Assembly: GCF_000737195.2 (NCBI RefSeq)
Contig: NZ_JALM01000027.1
Location: forward strand, 1-64,000
Source: Sciscionella sediminilitoris
Lineage (GTDB): Bacteria > Actinomycetota > Actinomycetes > Mycobacteriales > Pseudonocardiaceae
DNA: 64,000 nucleotides
Direction: 5' to 3'
Below, in pieces: positions 44,003 through 52,292 of this stretch. A model generated the notes under the pieces. The model was given only the letters and a program-made list of their open reading frames with translations, made no database searches and was not told where the DNA came from. The stretch's first letter is position 1. Every line of letters begins with the position of its first letter. Both the position numbers and the translations under genes were made by a program.

Positions 44003-45431
44003 GACGTTCCCTTCCCAGTATCGTGCGGATCGCGGCCGGGATCGCCGCGGCGAGCACCGAGGCCGAGATCGGTGCACCGTCCGCGGCCAGCTCGGCGGCG
44101 AGCGAATGCAGGTAGGCGCCCGCGGCGGCCGCGTACCCCGGCGCGATCCCGGAGGCCAGCAGCGCGCCGATGATCCCGGAGAGCACATCGCCCGAACCGG
44201 CCGTCGCCGGCCAGGCTCCGCGGGCCGGGTTCACCAGCACCGCACCTTCCGGATCCGCGATCACCGTGGTGTTCCCCTTGAGCAGCACGGTAGCCGAGTA
44301 CCGCGCGGCCGCCGCACGGGCCGCCGCGACCAGGTCCGGTCCCGGATCCCCGGCCAGCCTGGCGAACTCCCCGGCGTGCGGGGTGAGCACCAGCGGGGTG
44401 CCCGGATCACGCGCGTCCAGCACCGTGGGATCCGCCGCGATCATGGTCAGCGCGTCCGCATCGGCGAGCACCGGAACCCCGGCGGCGAGCACCTCGGTCA
44501 GCACCGACCGGGCGCTGTCCCCGGTGCCCAGCCCCGGACCGACCACCCAGGACTGCACCCGCCCCGCATCGCCGACCGTTCCCGAACCGACCACCTCCGG
44601 CCAGCGCGCCCGCACCGCGTCCGCGCTCGAACCCGCGTACCGCACCATTCCCTGGCTGGTGCGCACCGCACCCGATGCGGAAAGCACCGCGGCCCCCGGA
44701 TAGGCGGCCGAACCGGCGGCGATCCCGGTGACCCCCTGGGTGTACTTGTCGTCCGCCGCGGAAGGCAACGGCAGCAGCGCGGCCACATCCGCGGCCTCGA
44801 GCAGCCGGAAATCCGGATCGGCGCACGGAATCCCGATGTCCACCACCTCGGTCCGTCCACTGTGGACCGCTCCGGCGCCGAGCACGTGCGCGGGTTTGAG
44901 CGCCTGGAAGGTCACCGTCGCCGTGGCACGCACCGCGGGCCCGTCCACCGCGCCCGTCTCCGGATCGACCCCGCTCGGCAGGTCCACCGCCACGATCGGC
45001 GCGCGCACCTCGGCGAGCAGTTCCGCGGCAGCGGGCCGCAGCGGGCCACGCGCGGAGAGCCCCACGATCCCGTCCACGACCAGGTCCGCGGCACGCAGCG
45101 CGGCGGCCGCCGCATCCACGGACACCGTGCGCCCACCCGTTCGGCGCAGCGCGGCAAGGCCTTCGCGGTGCGCTCGCTCCGGGGAGAGCAGCACCGCGGT
45201 CACCCCGACCCCGCGATTGCGCAGGAAATGCCCCGCCCACAGCGCGTCGCCGCCGTTGTTCCCGGACCCGACGAGCAGCACCACGTGGCGCCCGTACGCC
45301 TCGCCGAGCAGCGCGAGCACCCGCTGCGCGACCGCGAACGAGGCGCGGCGCATCAGCACCCCTTCCGGCGTCTGCTCGATCGCGCGCGCCTCGATTTCCC
45401 CGAACCGCCGCACCGTGTACCCGTCCCGCAC
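43995..45431 (-). CDS. nnr: Bifunctional NAD(P)H-hydrate epimerase/dehydratase
   Basis: A 478-residue fused repair enzyme. The N-terminal epimerase (YjeF_N) includes VLLVGSGNNGGDALWAGHFLRNRG and VAVDLPSGVDPETG. The C-terminal ADP/ATP-dependent dehydratase (carbohydrate kinase-like) includes VLTPHAGEFARL, LLKGNTTVI and the catalytic NPARGAWPATAGSGDVLSGI. It restores damaged NAD(P)HX. The GTG at 45431 is chosen because the open frame upstream has no family similarity. It is part of the conserved alr neighbourhood. Confidence 0.93.
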   Translation of the reverse strand: MRDGYTVRRFGEIEARAIEQTPEGVLMRRASFAVAQRVLALLGEAYGRHVVLLVGSGNNGGDALWAGHFLRNRGVGVTAVLLSPERAHREGLAALRRTGGRTVSVDAAAAALRAADLVVDGIVGLSARGPLRPAAAELLAEVRAPIVAVDLPSGVDPETGAVDGPAVRATATVTFQALKPAHVLGAGAVHSGRTEVVDIGIPCADPDFRLLEAADVAALLPLPSAADDKYTQGVTGIAAGSAAYPGAAVLSASGAVRTSQGMVRYAGSSADAVRARWPEVVGSGTVGDAGRVQSWVVGPGLGTGDSARSVLTEVLAAGVPVLADADALTMIAADPTVLDARDPGTPLVLTPHAGEFARLAGDPGPDLVAAARAAAARYSATVLLKGNTTVIADPEGAVLVNPARGAWPATAGSGDVLSGIIGALLASGIAPGYAAAAGAYLHSLAAELAADGAPISASVLAAAIPAAIRTILGRERHE

Positions 45432-45488
45432 GCAACCGAGTTTGCCACAGCCCCCATGCAAGCGGCATGACCAGGGCAAACAGTCGAG

Positions 45489-46085
45489 CTACGCGCCCTC
45501 GGCGAGGGGAAGCGCGGCCAGCGAGGTCGTCGCGATCGCGGTCAGCTCGGCGCGGCTGACCCCGGCGGCCGCGAGCACTTCCATGCCGCGGGTGACGGCG
45601 ACGAAGTAGGCCGCGAGGGCGTGCGCGTCGGCCTCGGCCGCGAGCTCGCCGCTGTCCTGGGCGTCGATGATGCACTGCCGGTAGATGCCTTCGAGCCGGG
45701 TGAACCCCTCCAGCGCCGAGGCGGCGACATCGGTGTCCCGGTGCCCCAGCTCGACGGTGGCCTTCGTGAACAGCGAGTCCTGCCGGTCGTCGTCGCTGAG
45801 CACGAGCGCGACCTTGAGCATCTGCGCCTTGATCCGCTCCAGCGGCGTGGAGCCGGGACCGGCCAGCGCCTCGTCGACGGCCGTGATCGCCTCGGCGGTG
45901 CTGGCCAGCAGCGCCTTCATGAACAGCCCGCGCTTGCCCCCGAAGGCGTTGTACAGGCTCTGCTTCCCCAGCCCGGTCGCCTTCATCAGGTCGTCGATCG
46001 TGGTCCCGCCGTAGCCGTTGTGCACGAAGGTCTCCCCGGCCGAGGCCACGACCTCGGCCTCGACGAACTTCCGCGGTCTCGGCAT
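45489..46085 (-). CDS. TetR-family transcriptional regulator
   Basis: A 198-residue TetR regulator. The helix-turn-helix is near residues 25-50 (YGGTTIDDLMKATGLGKQSLYNAFGGKRGLF), characteristic of the group that represses adjacent oxidoreductase genes. It is divergent from an SDR gene across a 19-bp-arm palindrome that overlaps the SDR promoter. It most likely represses both. Confidence 0.88.
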   Translation of the reverse strand: MPRPRKFVEAEVVASAGETFVHNGYGGTTIDDLMKATGLGKQSLYNAFGGKRGLFMKALLASTAEAITAVDEALAGPGSTPLERIKAQMLKVALVLSDDDRQDSLFTKATVELGHRDTDVAASALEGFTRLEGIYRQCIIDAQDSGELAAEADAHALAAYFVAVTRGMEVLAAAGVSRAELTAIATTSLAALPLAEGA

Positions 46086-46100
46086 GCACCCATTCTACTT

Positions 46101-46149
46101 TTATTGACTATAACGTCCATAACTGTATTGTGGACGTTATAGTCAATAA
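46101..46149. promoter_or_regulatory. Perfect 19-bp-arm palindrome overlapping the SDR promoter
   Basis: TTATTGACTATAACGTCCA (46101-46119) and its exact complement (46131-46149) flank an 11-bp spacer. On the plus strand TTGACT (46104-46109) and TATTGT (46126-46131) at 16 bp form a consensus-like promoter lying inside the palindrome. This is the likely operator of the adjacent TetR protein for both divergent genes. Confidence 0.8.
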
Positions 46150-46168
46150 CTACGGAAGCGGGGCTCAG

Positions 46169-46918
46169 ATGACACCGACAACCGCCAGGACCGCCCTGGT
46201 GACCGGGGGAACATCCGGGATCGGACGCGCGATCGCGACCGAACTGGCCGGGGATGGCGTGCACGTCTTCGTGACCGGGCGGCGCCAGGACCTGCTCGAC
46301 GCGCTCGCCGGGGAACTGGGCGACTCGGCCACCCCGATCCGCGCGGACATCTCGAACCTCGAGGACCTCGATCGGGTATACGACGCGATCCGGGAACACG
46401 GCGCGGGCCTCGACATCCTCGTGGCGAACGCGGGTGGCGGTGCCTTCGGGACGCTGGCAGAACTCGAGCCGGAGGATTTCGACCGCACCTTCGGAACCAA
46501 TGTCCGCGGCACCGTCTTCACGGTGCGGAAAGCACTGCCGCTGCTCAATTCCGCTGCCTCGGTCGTGCTCATCGGATCGACCTCGGCCGCGCGGGCCACC
46601 GCCGCGTTCGGGGTCTACTCGGCGAGCAAAGCCGCGATCCGCCAGTTCGGCCGGGTCTGGGCGAAGGAGCTCGCCGAGCGGGGCATCCGGGTCAACACCG
46701 TGACCCCGGGACCGACCGAAACCCCGGGGCTCGCCGGATTGGCGGCCGATCCGGACCAGGCACGCGCCCTGCTGGACGACGAGGCCCGCCGGGTCCCGCT
46801 CGGCCGGCTCGGGCAACCGGCCGAGATCGCCGAGGCGGTGCTGTTCCTGGCCTCGTCCCGGGCGAGCTTCATCACCGGCACCGAGCTGTTCGTCGACGGC
46901 GGGGAATCCGACGCCTGA
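46169..46918 (+). CDS. Short-chain dehydrogenase/reductase
   Basis: A 249-residue classical SDR. Features are the cofactor motif TGGTSGIGRAIA, NAG (VANAGGGAFG), the serine region LIGSTSAA, the catalytic YSASKAAIRQFGR, and the C-terminal end TGTELFVDGGESDA. It would oxidise or reduce an alcohol/ketone using NAD(P)(H). It is driven by a strong-looking promoter inside the TetR operator, so it is probably induced by the TetR ligand. The ATG at 46169 is supported by GGAAG upstream. Confidence 0.88.
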   Translation: MTPTTARTALVTGGTSGIGRAIATELAGDGVHVFVTGRRQDLLDALAGELGDSATPIRADISNLEDLDRVYDAIREHGAGLDILVANAGGGAFGTLAELEPEDFDRTFGTNVRGTVFTVRKALPLLNSAASVVLIGSTSAARATAAFGVYSASKAAIRQFGRVWAKELAERGIRVNTVTPGPTETPGLAGLAADPDQARALLDDEARRVPLGRLGQPAEIAEAVLFLASSRASFITGTELFVDGGESDA

Positions 46919-46935
46919 CCCGCGGCGGAGAAGGA

Positions 46936-47364
46936 TCAGCTCGCGGGCGTCGCATCCCGCTCGGCGAAGACCTCGCGGGCGACGAAGGTCGCGTTCAGCG
47001 CCCGGGGGAAGCCGCAGTACACGGTGGCATGCAGCAGCGCTTCGGTGATCTCCTCGCGGCTGATGCCGACGTTCAGCGCGGCGCCGATGTGCACCTTGAG
47101 CTGCGGTTCGCATCCCCCGAGCGCGGTCAGAATCCCGAGGGTGACCAGCTGTCGGCTGCGCGGATCGAGTCCGGGGCGGTCGTAGATGTCCCCGAACGAG
47201 AACGCGGCCACGTGGTGCCCGAGCGCGGGGTTGATGTCGGCGAGCGAGTCGATGACGGCCTCGCCCTGATGTCCGTCGATCTCGGACAGCACCGATTGCC
47301 CGTGCCGGCGGCGGGCGAGGTTCTCCGGGCTGTCGATGTCGTGCTGCGCGGCGGTGCCGGTCAT
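46936..47364 (-). CDS. Carboxymuconolactone decarboxylase family protein
   Basis: A 142-residue CMD/AhpD-like protein. The family core is LDPRSRQLVTLGILTALGGCEPQLKVHIGAALNVGISREEITEALLH. The usual catalytic CxxC is absent (only one Cys, in GGCEPQL, near that position), so it is closer to the gamma-carboxymuconolactone decarboxylase type. It is translationally coupled to the MerR regulator upstream (ATGA at 47361-47364), so it may be controlled by it. Role unknown. Confidence 0.82.
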   Translation of the reverse strand: MTGTAAQHDIDSPENLARRRHGQSVLSEIDGHQGEAVIDSLADINPALGHHVAAFSFGDIYDRPGLDPRSRQLVTLGILTALGGCEPQLKVHIGAALNVGISREEITEALLHATVYCGFPRALNATFVAREVFAERDATPAS

Positions 47365-47825
47365 GGCTGGTGTACCTCCTGGTAGAGAGCGATCTTGTAC
47401 TCGGTTGTGGCAAGGGCGAGCTGCAGCTGGGCGATCTGGGACCGCAAGGTGTCCCGGTGCTCCAGCAGCAGGTCCATGCGTTCGGACACGGTGTCCTGCT
47501 CGGAGTCGACGAGGTCGATGTAGTGGCGCAGGTCGCTGATCGGCATACCCGAGGTGCGCATCCGGGTCAGGAACACCAGCCGGCGCACCGCGGGCGCGTC
47601 GTAGCGGCGGTGACCGGCCGCGTCCCTGGCGACCCGGACCAGACCGATGCGCTCGTAATACCGCAGCGTGTGCGGACTCACCCCGAGGTGCGCCGCCGTG
47701 GTGGCGATGTCCCACTCGGTCGCGTCGTCATCACGCGCGAGCTCACGAAGCGCCTCGATCGAGACCCCGCCGGGCGGATCCACCGCCAGGCGCAGGGCCT
47801 GGCGCAGTGCCTCGTCCTGTTCCAT
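47361..47825 (-). CDS. MerR-family transcriptional regulator
   Basis: A 154-residue MerR regulator. The winged helix-turn-helix (WDIATTAAHLGVSPHTLRYYERIGLVRVARDAAGHRRYD) is preceded by a 40-residue extension. A long dimerisation helix follows (DTVSERMDLLLEHRDTLRSQI). There is no metal-binding cysteine set, so it probably senses an organic ligand or oxidant. It belongs to the group often found beside SDR, CMD and MFS genes. The promoter upstream has the 19-bp spacer typical of MerR control. Confidence 0.88.
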   Translation of the reverse strand: MEQDEALRQALRLAVDPPGGVSIEALRELARDDDATEWDIATTAAHLGVSPHTLRYYERIGLVRVARDAAGHRRYDAPAVRRLVFLTRMRTSGMPISDLRHYIDLVDSEQDTVSERMDLLLEHRDTLRSQIAQLQLALATTEYKIALYQEVHQP

Positions 47826-47833
47826 ACCGACCG

Positions 47834-47864
47834 ACGGTAGGGGTTTGAGTGCGCTCAAACGCAA
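47834..47864 (-). promoter_or_regulatory. MerR-type promoter with palindrome in a 19-bp spacer
   Basis: On the minus strand TTGCGT (47864-47859) and TACCGT (47839-47834) are separated by exactly 19 bp, longer than the usual 17. The palindrome GTTTGAG-N4-CTCAAAC at 47843-47860 covers the spacer and the end of the -35. This is the classical architecture of MerR-regulated promoters and predicts autoregulation. The predicted start is 2-3 bp before the ATG. Confidence 0.7.
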
Positions 47865-48048
47865 GGCCGTCCGCCGCACGAGGATGGAGTGAGGCGGTTC
47901 ACGACCGCTTTCGGAAGCCCTGGTTCCGTGGAATCGTTATGAGTGGCGGATCGATTCAGTTGGTGACCATTCGGGTCCCGGTCCACGTATCCCGCGCACT
48001 GCCGCGCCCCTTGTCTTCGAAACCTCACAATCGCAACAGGAGATTGCT

Positions 48049-49290
48049 GTGCCCATCGCCCTGCTCGCGCTCGCCATCGGTGCCTTCGGCATCGGTTCGA
48101 CGGAGTTCGCCGTCATGGGTGTGCTGCCGGACATCGCACACAACCTGCATGTGTCCATTCCGCAGGCGGGTTACCTGGTCACCGGGTACGCGATCGGTGT
48201 CGTGGTCGGTGCCCCGCTGCTCACCGCCCTGGCCAACCGGCTCTCCCGCAAACACATGCTGCTGGCCATGATGGCGGTGTTCACCATCGGCAACCTGGCC
48301 GCGGCCATGGCCCCGAACTTCGAGACGCTGATGGCCGCCCGGGTCCTCACCGCGCTGCCGCACGGCGCCTTCTTCGGTGTCGGTTCGGTGGTCGCCGCCA
48401 AGCTCGTGCACTCCAGCCAGCGCGCGCGGGCGATCTCGATGATGTTCCTCGGCCTGACCATCGCGAACGTGCTCGGGGTTCCCGCCTCGACCGCGCTCGG
48501 CCACGCCGCGGGATGGCGGATGACCTTCGCCTCGATCGCGGGGATCGGCGCGATCGCGGTGATCGGCGTCGCCCTGCTCGTGCCGCGGATGCAGGAACAC
48601 GGCCAGGTGCGCATCAGCGCCGAACTGCGGGCGTTCACCAAACCCCAGGTCTGGCTCGCACTCGGGATCGCGACCTTCGGGTTCGGCGGCGTGTTCGCGA
48701 CCTACTCCTACATCGCCCCGATGCTCAGTAACCTCGCCGGGATCGGCCCGGACGGGTTGACCATCACGCTCGCCCTGTTCGGGCTCGGCCTCACCGTCGG
48801 GAACCTGATCGGCGGACGGCTCGCCGACCGGGCGCTCATGCCGTCCATGTACATCGCGCTCGGCGGGCTCGCGGTGACCCTGGCACTGTTCGCGATCACC
48901 GTGCACAACCAGGTGAGCGCCATGATCACGGTGTTCTTCATCGGGATGATCGCCTTCATCGCCATTCCCGCGGTGCAGACCAAGATCATGCGCTCCGCGG
49001 AGGAGGCCCCGACCATGGCCGCGGCAGCGGTGCAGTCCGGGTTCAACATCGCCAATGCCGCGGGCGCGTTCCTCGGTGGCGCGGTGATCGACGCCGGGCT
49101 CGGCTACACGGCACCGAACCTGCTCGGCGCGGTGCTCGCCTCGATCGGCCTCGGCCTGGCCATCGCGTCCGGGCTGCTGGACAAGCGCCGCAAGCCGGTG
49201 CGGACCCCGGCGGCGATCGGATCCGCCGCTACCGCGGAGGCTCCGGCGACTCCGGAAACCGAGGTCACGCCGGAACCACAACGGGCTTGA
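48049..49290 (+). CDS. MFS drug:H+ antiporter (DHA1 type)
   Basis: A 413-residue exporter with 12 predicted helices. Landmarks are the first helix FGIGSTEFAVMGVLPDIA, motif B-like RVLTALPHGAFFGVGS, and motif C-like GLTIANVLGVPASTALGHAAGW. It resembles AraJ/Cmx-type arabinose or chloramphenicol efflux proteins. CAGGAGA upstream supports the GTG. The 223-bp gap to MerR holds the MerR promoter and no gene. Its 3' end overlaps the convergent dehydrogenase gene by 26 bp. Confidence 0.87.
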   Translation: MPIALLALAIGAFGIGSTEFAVMGVLPDIAHNLHVSIPQAGYLVTGYAIGVVVGAPLLTALANRLSRKHMLLAMMAVFTIGNLAAAMAPNFETLMAARVLTALPHGAFFGVGSVVAAKLVHSSQRARAISMMFLGLTIANVLGVPASTALGHAAGWRMTFASIAGIGAIAVIGVALLVPRMQEHGQVRISAELRAFTKPQVWLALGIATFGFGGVFATYSYIAPMLSNLAGIGPDGLTITLALFGLGLTVGNLIGGRLADRALMPSMYIALGGLAVTLALFAITVHNQVSAMITVFFIGMIAFIAIPAVQTKIMRSAEEAPTMAAAAVQSGFNIANAAGAFLGGAVIDAGLGYTAPNLLGAVLASIGLGLAIASGLLDKRRKPVRTPAAIGSAATAEAPATPETEVTPEPQRA

Positions 49291-50266
49291 TCGTCGCGGG
49301 ATCCCGCGCGGCGACGGTCAGCGCGCCGCGCACCTCGGTGAGCGGGAAGCGGTGGGTGACCAGCCGGTCCAGCCGCACCGCCCCGCTCGCCGCGAGCTCG
49401 ATCGCGGTCGGCCAGGTGTTCGCGTAGCGGAAGGTGCCGGTGACCTCGAGCTCGTACTGCTGCACCCGGGCCACCGGCAGCGCGAGCTCATCGGCGCCCA
49501 TCCCGATCAGCACCGCCCGGCCCGCGCGCCCCAGCGCCGCGATGCCCTGCAGCGTCGCCCGCGGATTGCCCGAACACTCGAGCAGCACATCGGCCTCGAC
49601 CCCGGTCAGTTCGGCGCGGCCGACATCGATGGTGCGCGCACCGAGCTCCCCGGCGACGGCGAGCCGGTGCTCGTTCACATCGGTGACCACGACCTCGCTC
49701 GCGCCGAAGGCCCGCGCGGTCTGCGCGGCGATCAGCCCGATCGGCCCGGCCCCGGTGACCAGCACCCTGCTGCCCGGCCCGATCCGCGCCTTGCGGGCGC
49801 CCCAGACCCCGACCGACAACGGCTCGAGCAGCGCACCGGCCTCATCGCTGATCGAGTCCGGCAGCGGATAGGCGAACGCCTCGTGCAGCGTCACGTATTC
49901 GGCGAAGGCTCCGTCGATCGGCGGGGTCCCGAAGAACACCATGTCCGGGCACAGGTTGTAGCGCCCGAGCCGGCATTCCGCGCACCGGCCGCAGGGCACC
50001 CCCGGCTCGATCGCGACCCTGGTCCCGGGAACGTGTTTGCGCGCACCCGGTCCGCAGGCCACGACGACACCGCTGGCCTCGTGACCGAGCACGAGCGGCT
50101 CGCGGACCACCGCATCCCCGATCCGGCCCTGCTCGTAGTAGTGCACATCCGAACCGCAGGTGCCGACGGCCGCGACCTTGATCAGGACCTCGCCCTCGGC
50201 AGGGACCGGTACCGCGCGCTGTTCGGTTTCGACCTCGTGCACGCCCCGCAGGACGCTCACGGTCAT
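49265..50266 (-). CDS. Zinc-dependent polyol (sorbitol/xylitol) dehydrogenase
   Basis: A 333-residue MDR-family alcohol dehydrogenase. The catalytic zinc cysteine lies in VGTCGSDVHYYEQG and histidine in VLGHEASG. The structural zinc cysteines are in GVPCGRCAECRLGRYNLC. The NAD motif is VTGAGPIGLIAAQTA. The sequence is of the sorbitol/xylitol dehydrogenase subgroup, oxidising polyols to ketoses. I prefer the ATG at 50266; an in-frame GTG at 50284 is possible. It follows glmS on the same strand, across a stem-loop. Confidence 0.87.
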   Translation of the reverse strand: MTVSVLRGVHEVETEQRAVPVPAEGEVLIKVAAVGTCGSDVHYYEQGRIGDAVVREPLVLGHEASGVVVACGPGARKHVPGTRVAIEPGVPCGRCAECRLGRYNLCPDMVFFGTPPIDGAFAEYVTLHEAFAYPLPDSISDEAGALLEPLSVGVWGARKARIGPGSRVLVTGAGPIGLIAAQTARAFGASEVVVTDVNEHRLAVAGELGARTIDVGRAELTGVEADVLLECSGNPRATLQGIAALGRAGRAVLIGMGADELALPVARVQQYELEVTGTFRYANTWPTAIELAASGAVRLDRLVTHRFPLTEVRGALTVAARDPATIKPVVVPA

Positions 50267-50292
50267 CTGTTCGGGAACCGTCACCCGAACAG
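50267..50292 (-). terminator. Stem-loop between glmS and the polyol dehydrogenase
   Basis: A 9-bp inverted repeat CTGTTCGGG / CCCGAACAG with an 8-base loop, ending one base before the ATG of the dehydrogenase gene. It may terminate or attenuate glmS transcription. No T-run follows. Confidence 0.45.
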
Positions 50293-50294
50293 TC

Positions 50295-52163
50295 TTACTC
50301 GACCGTGACCGACTTCGCGAGGTTGCGCGGCTTGTCCACGTCGTAGCCCCTCGAGCGGGCGATCTCGGCGGCGAGCACCTGCAGCGGCACCGTGGAGACC
50401 AGCGGCTGCAGCAGCGTCGGGACCGCGGGGATCTCGATGAGGTGATCGGCGTAGGCGCGCACCGTCTCGTCGCCCTCCTCGGCGATCACGATGGTGCGCG
50501 CGCCGCGGGCCTGGATCTCGGAGATGTTCGAGACCAGCTTCGAGTGCAGCACCGCGCGGCCCTTCGGCGAGGGCATCACGACCACGACGGGCAGGCCTTC
50601 CTCGATGAGCGCGATCGGGCCGTGCTTGAGCTCGCCCGCGGCGAATCCCTCCGCGTGCATGTAGGCGAGCTCCTTGAGCTTGAGCGCACCCTCCAGCGCG
50701 ACCGGGTAGCCGACGTGCCTGCCGAGGAACAGCACCGCCTTCGAGTTGGCCAGCCCGCGGCCGAGCTCACGCACCTGCTCCACCGTCTCGAGCACCCGGG
50801 ACACCGCCTCGGGCATCGCCTCGAGCTCGGCGAATTCGCGGGCCACCTCGTCGGGGTACTTGGTGCCGCGCGCCTGCGCGAGCGCGAGCCCGACGAGGTA
50901 GTTCGCGGCGAGCTGGGCGAGGAAGCACTTGGTCGAGGCGACCCCGATCTCCGGCCCGGCGTGGGTGTAGAGCACCGCGTCGGATTCACGCGGGATCTGC
51001 GCGCCGTTGGTGTTGGACACGGCGAGCACCCGCGCCCGCTGTTCCCGGGCATGCCGGACCGCTTCGAGGGTGTCCGCGGTCTCCCCGGACTGGGAAACGG
51101 CGACCACCAGGGTGTCCCGGTCGAGCACCGGATCCCGGTAGCGGAACTCGGAGGCGAGCTCGACCTCGACGGGCAGCCGGCACCAGTGCTCGATCGCGTA
51201 CTTCGCGACCAGCCCGGAGTGGTACGCGGTACCGCAGGCCACGACGAACACCTTGTCGATATCGCGCAGGTCCTGGTCGCCGAGGCGCTGCTCGTCGAGC
51301 GTGATCCGCTGGCCGTCGAAGTGCCCGCGCAGCGTGTTCGCGAGCGCGGTCGGCTGCTCCTCGATCTCCTTGAGCATGAAGTACTCATGCCCGCCCTTCT
51401 CCGCGGCGGAGAGATCCCAGTTGACCGTGAACGCCTTCGCCTCGACCGGCTCGCCGTCGAAGTCGTACACCGTGTAGCCGTCATCGGCGATCCGGACGAG
51501 CTGGTCCTGCCCGAGCTCGACCGCGGACCGGGTGTGCTCGATGAACGCGGCGACATCGGAGGCCACGAAGTGCTCCCCCGCGCCGACACCGACCACCAGC
51601 GGCGAGGACCGCCGGGCGGCGATGATCTCGTCCGGGTGCGCGAGGTGGGTGACCACGAGGGTGAACGCGCCCTCGAGCCTGCGGCACACCTGCCGCACCG
51701 TCTCGGTGAGGTCGCCGGTGTATCCGGCCGCGATCAGGTGGGCGACGGTCTCGCTGTCGGTCTCGCTGGCGAGCTCCACCCCGGCCTGTTCGAGTTCGGC
51801 ACGCAGCTCGGCGAAGTTCTCGATGATGCCGTTGTGCACCACGGCGACATCCCCGGCCAGCGAGCGGTGCGGGTGCGCGTTGCGGTCGTTGGGCGCGCCG
51901 TGCGTCGCCCACCGCGTGTGGCCCATGCCCGCCGTTCCGGAGAACCGTTCCCGGCCCTGGGCGTCCAGCGCCTCCTCGAGATTGGCCAGCCTGCCGGCCT
52001 TGCGCTCGATAGCCAGTTCGCTCGCCTTGTCACCGGCGCGCTCCCGTCCGTGCAGGATCGCGACCCCGGAGGAGTCATAACCCCGGTACTCGAGCCTGCG
52101 CAGGCCGTTCAACACCACGTCGAGCGCGGGCCGATGCCCGACATATCCCACGATTCCGCACAC
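50295..52163 (-). CDS. glmS: Glutamine--fructose-6-phosphate aminotransferase
   Basis: A 622-residue enzyme that makes glucosamine-6-phosphate, the entry to UDP-GlcNAc and peptidoglycan. The N-terminal glutaminase starts CGIVGYVG with the nucleophilic Cys2 and has RWATHG and EYRGYDSSG. Two SIS isomerase domains follow (CGTAYHSGLVAKY with VSQSGETADTLEA, and the C-terminal YDVDKPRNLAKSVTVE). The GTG at 52163 places Cys at position 2, as required. GlmM lies about 5 kb upstream, so both early steps are encoded here. Confidence 0.95.
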   Translation of the reverse strand: MCGIVGYVGHRPALDVVLNGLRRLEYRGYDSSGVAILHGRERAGDKASELAIERKAGRLANLEEALDAQGRERFSGTAGMGHTRWATHGAPNDRNAHPHRSLAGDVAVVHNGIIENFAELRAELEQAGVELASETDSETVAHLIAAGYTGDLTETVRQVCRRLEGAFTLVVTHLAHPDEIIAARRSSPLVVGVGAGEHFVASDVAAFIEHTRSAVELGQDQLVRIADDGYTVYDFDGEPVEAKAFTVNWDLSAAEKGGHEYFMLKEIEEQPTALANTLRGHFDGQRITLDEQRLGDQDLRDIDKVFVVACGTAYHSGLVAKYAIEHWCRLPVEVELASEFRYRDPVLDRDTLVVAVSQSGETADTLEAVRHAREQRARVLAVSNTNGAQIPRESDAVLYTHAGPEIGVASTKCFLAQLAANYLVGLALAQARGTKYPDEVAREFAELEAMPEAVSRVLETVEQVRELGRGLANSKAVLFLGRHVGYPVALEGALKLKELAYMHAEGFAAGELKHGPIALIEEGLPVVVVMPSPKGRAVLHSKLVSNISEIQARGARTIVIAEEGDETVRAYADHLIEIPAVPTLLQPLVSTVPLQVLAAEIARSRGYDVDKPRNLAKSVTVE

Positions 52164-52292
52164 CCCGCCAAGGGTACTGACCGGTCGGCGCGGCGGCGCC
52201 GGGGCTCGACGTGCCGCTGAACACCCTCGTTCCCGGACACCCACGCCCGGTAGCGCGGGAGGTGGATCGAGGCGGCCCGGCCCGGTGCTGCC

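Noticed and set aside
50295-52163. glmS ribozyme/riboswitch upstream of glmS
   Set aside because: The glmS ribozyme is known from Firmicutes, and nothing resembling its core is seen in the 123-bp gap upstream.
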